Part shown: positions 27,233 to 36,586 of the stretch, piece by piece
How positions within the stretch are numbered: the stretch's first letter is position 1
How the letters are laid out: the number at the start of each line of letters is the position of its first letter
NCBI GenBank assembly: GCA_903813345.2
Contig: CAIIXF020000008.1
Coordinates: forward strand, 12,677,278 to 12,741,277
Reading direction: 5' to 3'
DNA: 64,000 nucleotides
Source: Owenia fusiformis
Taxonomy: Eukaryota; Annelida; Polychaeta; Sabellida; Oweniidae
Notes under the pieces: generated by a model
What the model saw: only the letters and a program-made list of their open reading frames with translations
What the model was told of the DNA's origin: nothing
The model's database searches: none
Made by a program: the position numbers and the translations under genes

Positions 27233-30200
27233 AGTATTAGTGTTTTGATTGTGTGGATTCTGACATGTGCATGTCATCAAATTCTTGCATCATAGCTCAT
27301 CCCCTATCTCCAAACTTTAGTTTTTCTGTTTTTGTTACATTAAACAGAGATTGTGAAATCTCAGAGTTGGAGATAGTGTTTAGTTAAGCTTTGGTTAAGC
27401 CCACACTAATAGATAGACAGTACTAGAATTACACCTCTCATCATCATGGGCTGTGGTCTGTTTTATACAACTCATTACAGCCAAGAGAGGAGACCTTGGA
27501 TGATAAACAAAAGTTTGTATTGTCTGAATTTTGTATGTAACTGATTCATGGTCTGTAGCTTAAAAATTGATGACTCTGCAAAATGTTCAAAACTTTTAAA
27601 TGATGGCCATCAATGATTTTATCGCATATTATAAGGAATATTATGATTTATATGTTTGACCTCTTGGTTGAAAAAATGTCTTTAAAATAAGAACTTTTTA
27701 TATCTAAAATTAACATATAAGTCAGCAGACAGTCTTAATATTTTCAGCGCAGTTCAAAAATGTAGCCGAATCTTTCCGCTTCCATTGCAATTGTAAATGT
27801 TTTGATTGTGAGGATTCTAAGGTTTCTTGCTGGAGAACTTGTCAGTTATTTGACATTAAACCTGGTGTTTTTTAAATGATATCACAAGATAGCACTACAT
27901 TGGGGTAATCAGTCTGTTGATAGGCCCATGGATACAATGTATCACATGTTGCCCTGGGACTCATACTAGGTGGCCACAAATGGTATACTGAAGGTGATAT
28001 ATCAGATGAACTCTGTGTTTATTCAGGATTATGTTCCACTATAAACTATGTCAAAAAAAGATTTGTGGATTAAAAACAGTTTGGATTAAGTTTGAATGGT
28101 GCAAATGGCACACTTTGGAATTTAAAGGTGTATGGGTGTATCTGAATGTAAAGGTCTGGAATTAAAGGTGCAAAACAGAAACTGAAATTCTGGTTATCAG
28201 ACCATGGATTTCAAAGATGTGGAATCAAAACTCTGGACTTTATGCTTCAATCCAACCAACTTTTACTCAGTTAGTTAATGTGGTTACTACTACCCATGTC
28301 GCTGACCTTATACACTGAAGACGTACCAAAAAAGTAACCAGACTTTTTTTAGTTTTAGTATCATGATTTATGAATACATAAATATAGCCTAGATTCCTGG
28401 ATTTTTGCTCCTGCATACTCAAGCAGTCAGGAAAATAAATGTGTTTTTTCTGTAGAGCTGACTTTTAGGTTCACAAATGATGCTGGTGAACACCTTGTGA
28501 AAGAAGCCAGCATAGAAACTTTGCTCATCTGAATAAAATACAACACATAGCAATCCTATGAATCAATATATTGCATTTACCTGTATAATAAAACCTTATT
28601 CAGTTAACACTATAAATGCAAAATGTCACTACCTACCATTTGTTACAGACACAGAATGCCAAATACCACACCAATCTCCACCACAAAATGTGACTATGAC
28701 AATATTCACCAGTTGTGAAGGGACATGACAAACTAGAAATGTTCTCAATGAGAATTGTTCACATATCAGAGAGCCAATGTAGTAGGATATCCAAAAATCG
28801 AATTAAAAAGAGTTCTAAGAAAAGTGTTCAGCTTTAGAAAGGTGTTTCACAAGTACAAGTTTTACTGTACTATATTTATATATTCAGGTAAAATGTAATA
28901 ACCAAAATTAGTTTGATATACAGGATATTATTTTGAAATAGAAGGTAACTAAATTGATTCCATTATTTTACAAAACACTTTAATTGAAATAAATTCTTCT
29001 TCAAACCGATTCCTAGACAAGATACTTAGGGAGATATTTCACATCTAGAGATACACATTTCATTCCAATTAAAAGCACATTTCCTAGTCTGTGTTTATAG
29101 AGCAGAGAAAGTAAAACAGTTCTGTAAGCAACTTTGTTTATGTGATTTGCAAATACTGAGCTATGGTTACCACGATTTTTTCTCCTGATTTGGAACTTAT
29201 GGGATTCCTGGAGTTGATATCGACTTGTAGTTTCATGAACATAAACTCAGACAAGCTCAAGTTGAGCAGATCAATCCAACCTTTTATTCATCAACATTTT
29301 TTTAAATTCTAGTCTTGTAAATCCCTTCTGTTGTCCCACTCTCTTTCCTTTTAAAATACACTGGTTGGTAAGATAGATTACAGGTAGCAGACCACAAACT
29401 TGATGCACGAACATGTCACAATACCTGGGGAAATTTCCTTTATCATATTTTACAATTCAAATCATTTTGATTTTCATGTACATGATAAGAGGAGACATGA
29501 TACAAATGTGCATTAAATTCAAATTAATACCAACTATGAACCATCAAAAATATTCCTATCACTGAAATACCCTGATCGTTCTCATATCCCAAAATTTAGA
29601 ATTTAATTGTTGGACCCATAAAAGAGGGTTCACTGACATTCATCATCTCAACTAATACATCACCTTATGAAATAAAAACCAGCATATTTTGACTAGACCG
29701 TCAGTTTAATAACTCACCATGACCCAATTAAAGATGTATATATGACAATCAATGTAAACAGTACATATAAACAGTTGTAAACCTGATCTGATGCTGTCAT
29801 CACTAAATCGCACCAAGTGACATAGAAGATGATTTGAACATGAAAGATAAGGCTCAGAGAGTAGAAAATATCATCAAAACCTAATACGGTAGTCTATTTA
29901 GACACAAAATGTCAAAACCTTTCGGTATTAGACAAGACTTTACATCTAAATGTATTTCTGTATCTGATCGAAAGCCAAGTGCTGACATATTCTGTGTAAA
30001 CTCAATGAGAGTTTAAGAAGACAGGTCCATTGAATCCAGCTTAAACGTGCATGTTGTAAAATCAAAGACAGCGGTATTTTTTAAACATTCTTTTCGGATG
30101 TGTGTCAGAAGTCAAAACTTCTACATCAGGGATATGTTCTGAGGCTTGTGTTCAAAGTGAGGGCTTGTACAGTGTGATATACAATACCCCTTTTAGTTAC

Positions 30201-33200
30201 ATTGAAAATGAAGTGTAAAAACACTGGCAATGAGGCAGCCTGGACGAACCCACATGAAAAAAGCAGAAAACAGATGTGCTGTATACCCGATATACAGATG
30301 AACAGTACCTTAATAGAGCCACTCAAAACCTAAGAAAACTTCATGCTAATTCCACTCTTTCTCCATATATCCGAGAATTACATCCACACCAAAACAGAGC
30401 TAGAATATTCAATTCCTCTAAACATACGGAAATACACACATTTCCAGTAAAATATGGTATTGAAAAAAGGAGTCAGTTCCTTCCATAAAATCTATGGTAT
30501 TTCTACATTCAGGTTTTCTAATCAGTAGTATACTAAAGGTAGGGAGACCCCAGACTCTATAAAGAATATGTTATTCATATACCCAGCAGGTTTTCAGCTC
30601 ATTTATGAATCTTTTATTGAGATTATTTTTCTAGTAGAACCCAAGCATCAAAAATGATTTTACCATATGGCTAAGATCAAATCCCTGGTAGGTAAGTTTG
30701 AGAAAAAACCATGTCGACTTTGTGTGAGATCAGTAGATGCGCAAATGGAGTCAATATGTATGTTTACTACATCAGTTTAACACGAGCCATGCGAGGCGAA
30801 TAAGTCTGTTTTACACTCTCTAAAAGAGTTCCAACAACCATTCACAAGTGTTGAGTTTTTCCACTAACAGTTGGAAATATCCCCAACATGCTTGCCTACA
30901 AGAAAACCATCTTTGATGTAAGGTAGGTAACACACGCAGATCCCCGTATCCGGCAGAAAAACTTCACAATCTTGTCAGTTATACACATAATATACATGGA
31001 CAATAAGAGGTATTAGCAAGGAACATTGTTCCATATAAAAGGTCCAAGTTTGAATTTCATATAGATACAAAAATTGAGAAATCTTAAACAAGTTTCTAAA
31101 GAGAAAGCGATGAATTCTGAATAACTGGAGGGGATTCCTTGCGGGGTCACTTCAAAGGCCCTCAGAACCCAGACTGGCTATATGGGGCTTTAGTTAAACA
31201 CATATTACCCTCAGATTATTTTAGCAACAAAATATCCTAAACTTTGAAGTTTGTTTCATCGGTTTGATGTTCAGTCTGAAGTTCAGTTACGTATCTCGTT
31301 TCCATATGGTGGTTACCTAACACATAGATACATACTCAAGCACATCTTATACAATTGAAACCTTTTTTCAGATATCATCGAAATTTGTCATCTCAGAGAC
31401 GATGAAATGTTACTACAAGATTTGAAAAATGAATTCATTCCTCATACATGGACGTTCAGTGATACATTGCCGAGAGGAAAAAACAAGAGCAACAAGTATA
31501 GGGAAATCCAAAGTGCACAAACTGGAATAAAACTGCAAGAATGGAAGATAAATATTGGTGAATGATCTAGGAACAATATACTGGAAACATAGAAAAACAT
31601 ACAAGTTGACCAATAACAATACTGACTAGGATACAACTGTAAAAATAGTTTTTTTTCTCAGTAATTAAAAAGTTATCTTTGAGTCCAGCTGTATCAATCT
31701 GATATTTGTTGAACACTTTTTGTTGTTGAGAAAAACCCATTAAAATTATTTATCAAAGTTATTAGCATAGTATCGTGTACTATAATACACAATTAATTAA
31801 AATTGAGTAGTTATTCAATCAGAGATTGAATTCATGAAGGAAATAGTATCTATAGCAAATAGCCGAAACTCGACCCAGATCATGTATTTTATAACACTTT
31901 GTAGACTGAAGAAAATAATAACCATTCAGATTAGAAGGATAACATTCAGCATAAGTAAATAATGAATCAAATAAAAACAGAGATAAAGCTCCTATTTGCT
32001 CCTTGTTGCAAAATATTTAAATATATCTTGACTTTAGGGGACCACCTGTCTCATTCTCACCTTGAACATTCTGGATTCTCTAGAAAGAAGCTAGAAACGT
32101 GTATTCTGTTATTTAAGACTTGATGCCTGTACGATGTTAGCTTTTTATGAATTGAAAATTATACTTTGAAAAAATCATAACATATTAGATATAATGCCTC
32201 CCTCATTTATTACTTGAGAAACACTGAGTTTATGTTTTAATAAATTAGTATTTTCTCTGTATATTATGCTACTGAAACTTTAACATCTGGATTCATAAAG
32301 GATATTAAGCAAACAATATACTCTAAAAGAAACAACCATTACGCTAATGATAATTTTTATTGGTGCAATTTTTTTCTGGAAGATTGGACATTCATGAGGT
32401 ATACTGGGGTCAGTGATTTTTTTTAATTTCATACTTCTATTTTTAATAGTGATCACTTAAAAAGATTTATAGCTTATCAGAGAGATGAGCCTTTATTTAA
32501 TATTATTCATCTAAACATTTTTATTTGAGTTAATGATATTTTTATTCATTAAACTTTTTGTATGATTTGAAAAGATCAGTTTGAAACTCAGTTCTTTTAC
32601 CTCTTGAGACATCTGCCTTGGTTATCTTAAGACTCAACACGAAATCTTAAAAATTCGAATCTCAAAAATCATGAAGCACTTCATATTAATTTGTTTTTAA
32701 TTGTAATCACTTTAATCTGGATGGAAAAACACGGAGAGGAGCAAACAATGAAATCTATTGTTATTTCGTGACTTTATAACCAAAAGGCGTCCTCAACCTG
32801 CCATACTGGAGAAATGAGCAATCTCTTAGTGGTCAATTTGTGGATTGTTTGTATGAAACAATTGACCCCATCCTAGGGGTCTGAACTCCATTAAGAGGTT
32901 ATGGCCAACAACACAAAAGAAATCTCAACTGTTTTGTTCATTTCGACCATTGGTTACAATTGACAATCGCAAAACATGGGAATATATTTTGAGGGTGGGA
33001 TTATATATTAGACGATTTTCAAATATTTCCAGAGGAAAATTATAGTTGATTAATTATTTTTCCTTATAAGGGTTCTGAATTAGAATTGATTGATTGATAT
33101 AAATAAGACAGTTTCAATTATTATATTTGATCACTAATGTATAGTGATTTTGGTCTTAGGTATTCCATGACAGGAGCCTACCTCATTTAGCACATGCTAT

Positions 33201-34670
33201 CTATTTGCATATCAAATATAGAAACATTTGCAGACACTAACCAAAACGTAGCAAATTAGCGGAAATATTTTGAAGAATACTTCAGGAATATCATATTTTA
33301 CTCGGATAATCCAATTTCAAGATGTGTTTTAAAAGATATGAATGCAAGCGTTTATCTTTATTTTGCACGACTGCCAATAGTTTTAATATTTTATAATTAA
33401 CGCTATAAAAGTCACATCTTATCTTTTTTAACCAAACCCAAAAAACCTAGCTACATTTAAATTCCTTTTCATTAAAATCACTGACTTTTTACAATCATTT
33501 TTTGAAGTTCTGAATAGTGTAATGCCCCCGTATTGCGGTATAATGAAAGGGTGAGTGGGAATTGTCAATGAACGAAACTGAACTCTAATGATGTATTACA
33601 GTGCAAGGTATTATAAGTGAACATTTCTGTCTTAAAAGAAAGGCCTGTTTTTTTGCTGTCACAAGTCTGAAACTCCTTTCAATTGCATGGATCAATATAT
33701 GGTGATTTACTAGGGGCTCTTAAAGATAAGATTATAAAGAAATCGGATGATTTGTAACTTCGTTTCTGACCTCCACTCAAAGGTTACAGGCAATAAAACT
33801 AAGAATCATTGAAACTCAAAGTTGACTATAAGTTGAAATTATAACCTTATTTGTAAGTAGAATTTTTCATTTTTTTATTTCACAATTCTTAAAAACTTGA
33901 TATGGTGAGCTTAACATTTAAACCTTTTCTGCCTTAAAACATAATTGTTCTTGAATTGTATAATTTTCACTGAACACTTTAAAATGGCATGTCAACTCTG
34001 AAATTATTGTCAAATTATGACAACGCAAATTGTCCATTATGGTCCTATTATTCCAGTTGGTTTTCTCCTTAATTCAATCTTCCTAAAAAGTTGATAACAT
34101 TTCAAATAACAAAAATAACAGTTCTACTTACCTGTATCTGTAAGAAAAACTAAAAAAATAAACTAGAATAAGAAATGAATACATAGTAAAAAGAGTTATA
34201 TTATTTCAAAGTGTGAACTTTGTTATACACGTATCATACAGGTTCAAACATAATGTTTGATTCAACCCAAACTGAATTGTGAAAATACAACAATTTAAAA
34301 TCGTATTTGTTGATATCTTCACATTTCTCACAATAACATTCAAATGCATCTACACATACTAATAATTAAACAGTAATGTTATGTATTGAAAAACATGTAA
34401 AATCGTTACTAATCTCAACCCAGGGCTAGAAAGCCCACGGTCTCAACCAATAAGTCAAAGTGTGATTTTTAATTTCAACGAAAAGTGTGAAAAGCAGATA
34501 TGTGTCCCCTCTCCTTTCTAAGGTGATGTGATGTTACAAGAAGCGTGATGAAGACGGCATATGTCCATGGTAACCAACGGTAACCGACCACTACTACAGG
34601 TGCTAATAATAATGGCTATTCCAGTATACCCCCTGGATATAAGTCCTCTAGAAGGGTGATACTAATACAG

Positions 34671-34720
34671 CTCCCTGGGTAGAACAGAGTACCATGGGGT
34701 ATTTTGTACTACACAGGGAG
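34671..34720 (-). other. Imperfect hairpin in the intron just after exon 8B
   Basis: The arms ctccctgggtag (from 34671) and ctacacagggag (ending 34720) pair with one mismatch, and the flanking bases inside the loop (gagtacc against ggtatt) extend the pairing partly. It lies 171-220 nt after the exon 8B donor, in a locally G+C-richer stretch. Whether the RNA folds this way in cells is unknown. Confidence 0.4.
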
Positions 34721-34890
34721 TGAAAAATCCCTGTCCAAAATGGGATCTAGTGTGCCAAGTTTGGCCTAGAATCTAGCTAGTGCACATTTAAAGCGTGAAG
34801 AGACGGTTTCCAGTGCTCAAAAGTCTAAGACTATAGGTGCTTGGTTATAATACAGAGAAATAGGATGTTCCACTACAGTTTTTCACTCAC

Positions 34891-35042
34891 TGTTAAATGC
34901 TGGAATAACCATGACCTCATTATATTTGTAGCTGCTTTCGGAAATATGCCTCTTTTTCGCCGTGATTTTGATGTTTTTTCATCACCTTCTTCGAGATCTG
35001 TTGTACATTCGCCCGAACCTAGGCTGTTATCTAAGCCATCAC
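34891..35042 (-). CDS. Meis/hth: Meis exon 8B: second version of the homeodomain N-arm/helix 1 exon
   Basis: This 152-nt exon has a strong acceptor (ccccttttctgctttttaag) and donor gtgagtg. Its phases are identical to exon 8A: it completes the split glycine and ends in phase 0. The peptide runs [29 protein letters not shown], then [16 protein letters not shown] and LFQHLT. The opening GDGLDNS is the same as vertebrate Meis at this exon start. Compared with 8A, the 22 residues from KRGIF to the exon end differ at four places (V to A, L to M, A to S, S to T). Ten of the 18 shared residues use different codons, so both copies look old and under protein-level constraint rather than a fresh duplicate or decayed exon. 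It joins in frame to exon 9. Reading through its donor reaches a TAG after five codons. Confidence 0.94.
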
Positions 35043-35112
35043 CTTAAAAAGCAGAAAAGGGGCACAATTTTTACTTTCTGAAACGTGAAGGATTGCGTTA
35101 GTGGGGACTTAC
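35043..35112 (-). other. 70-nt intron separating alternative exons 8A and 8B
   Basis: The intron starts gtaagtcc and ends ctgctttttaag. Its best branch-point match (ccactaac) puts the branch adenosine at about intron position 15, some 55 nt before the acceptor, followed by a strong pyrimidine tract. Joining 8A to 8B across it would shift the reading frame, so this intron is probably not productively spliced. It acts instead as the 3' splice-site region of exon 8B. Confidence 0.8.
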
Positions 35113-35270
35113 TGAAAGATGTTGGAACAGCCACGCTCGGAGAATATTCGTAGCAACTTTCGGGAAGATCCCACGTTTCTTATTGCGCTTTGAACTTGTT
35201 GAATCGCCATCATCATCGTCGTCCCCTGTTAAGTCCCCCGAACCTATACTTTCTGTGCCTAGCATATCGC
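35113..35270 (-). CDS. Meis/hth: Meis exon 8A: acidic linker plus homeodomain N-arm and helix 1 (first alternative)
   Basis: This 158-nt exon has acceptor gtgtttcag and donor gtaagtcc. It begins with the last two bases of a split glycine codon and ends in phase 0. The peptide starts [16 protein letters not shown], continues through an acidic run (DDDDDGD) and a basic stretch (SSKRNKKR), then gives [14 protein letters not shown] and LFQHLS, which are the homeodomain N-arm and helix 1. The SIGSG plus acidic run and the ILRAW version of helix 1 match fly homothorax more closely than vertebrate Meis, as I recall those proteins. Its codons are more GC-rich than its surroundings. It joins in frame to exon 9 (HPYP...). 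The polypyrimidine tract directly before the acceptor is weak. It lies 70 bp before exon 8B in the transcript, and the two appear mutually exclusive. Confidence 0.95.
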
Positions 35271-35493
35271 CTGAAACACCACATATAAGTTTCTACCATG
35301 AACCACCACAAGAGAGATGTGCAGTATACAAGAAGGTGAGTGCATACAACTACATATTTCATCTGATCAATGGACATCCATACATACTTTTTAATTAATT
35401 TCTGATTTTGCAAGTTGAAATTATAGCTACATTGTGAGTTTTCAAGCAAGCATATGTTAGAGCTAGATTTCAATTACTATAAAAAGACAAATA

Positions 35494-35712
35494 CATGCAG
35501 TGTCTTATTTCGCTGAAAATTAAAACATGCAAATTTTATATGTAACAAAAGAAGTTAATTCTAACGAGCAAATTATCAATAGCAAGGATCTAGAAATACA
35601 ATTTTATGCATGCACACAATGAAGGAATATGCAAAAACAACATTGCTATCACGAAAGACATTATTTTGCATATTATAAAGCGCAACGATCTAGCAATACT
35701 TTAACACATGCA
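35494..35712 (-). promoter_or_regulatory. Cluster of four UGCAUG (Rbfox-type) motifs upstream of exon 8A
   Basis: On the transcript strand TGCATG occurs at 35707-35712, 35609-35614, 35526-35531 and 35494-35499, that is 224 to 442 nt before exon 8A. At this base composition about 0.04 copies are expected in such a span. UGCAUG is the Rbfox binding element; in animals, upstream intronic sites usually repress the following exon. The regulatory role here is inference. Confidence 0.55.
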
Positions 35713-36017
35713 GACTATATAAATTACATATGATTTAATTAAATAAGCTTATATAATCTATACTTAATATACTACAACGACTAAAACATATAAAAAGTAG
35801 GACTCTTTTATTCATTCCAATATACTTCTTGATATGATTCTGATTAATATATATGTATATAATATGGCATTGTGATCTCAAATATTGTGATCACAAATAT
35901 GTTTTCTTAATCTGATTTGACCAATGAGAAATTGCGGATGGATAATAAATCCCATTACTGTATGCTTATAATGTGGCAGCGGTATATAGCAAAAGCTGGT
36001 AGTCAAAATATGCTAAA

Positions 36018-36586
36018 GGCCACAATGGCTAATAGCAGTGGCTTACAGTAGCTTATAGCCACAATGGCTTATAGTAGCTAATATCCATGATGGCTTACAG
36101 TAGCTAATATCCATGATGGCTTACAGTAGCTAATAGCCATGATGGCTTATAGTGACTAATAATAGCCACAATGGCTTACAGTAGCTAATATCCATGATGG
36201 CTTACAGTAGCTAATAGCCATGATGGCTTATAGTGACTAATAATAGCCACAATGGCTTACAGTAGCTAACAGCCACTACGGCTTATAGTGACTAATAATA
36301 GCCACAATGGCTTACAGTAGCTAATATCCACGATGGCTTACAGTATCTAATAGCCATGATGGCTTATAGTGACTAATAATAGCCACAATGGCTTACAGTA
36401 GCTAATATCCATGATGGCTTACAGTAGCTAATAGCCACTATGGCTTATAGTGACTAATAATAGCCACAATGGCTTACAGTAGCTAATATCCACAGTGGCT
36501 TACAGTATCTAATATTGCCACTATGGCTTAGTGACTAATAATATCCACATTGGCTAACAGTATCTATATGCCCACAGTGGCTTATG
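36018..36586. repeat. Minisatellite array, 26- and 29-bp units in an 81-bp higher-order pattern
   Basis: Tandem units of the type gcttacagtagctaatatcc + atgatg (26 bp), alternating with a 29-bp variant containing agtgactaataatagcc, fill about 570 bp. The agtgac marker recurs every 81 bp (26+26+29), with one interval of 55 bp. Each unit has a small palindrome around gccatgatggc. The array is in the intron 0.75 kb upstream of exon 8A. Confidence 0.93.

Larger units (their letters stand above)
18398..34890 (-). other. 16.5-kb Meis intron between exons 8B and 9
   Basis: No exon was recognised. The first 400 nt after exon 8B (34500-34890) are richer in G+C than the rest and contain a hairpin (34671-34720). 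The intron also holds a 53-bp tandem repeat (27021-27232), a G-rich tract (25593-25617) and a group of TGACA/TGTCA motifs (20604-20878). Open frames such as 20990-21379 (129 codons, minus) have no recognisable domain. Confidence 0.85.
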
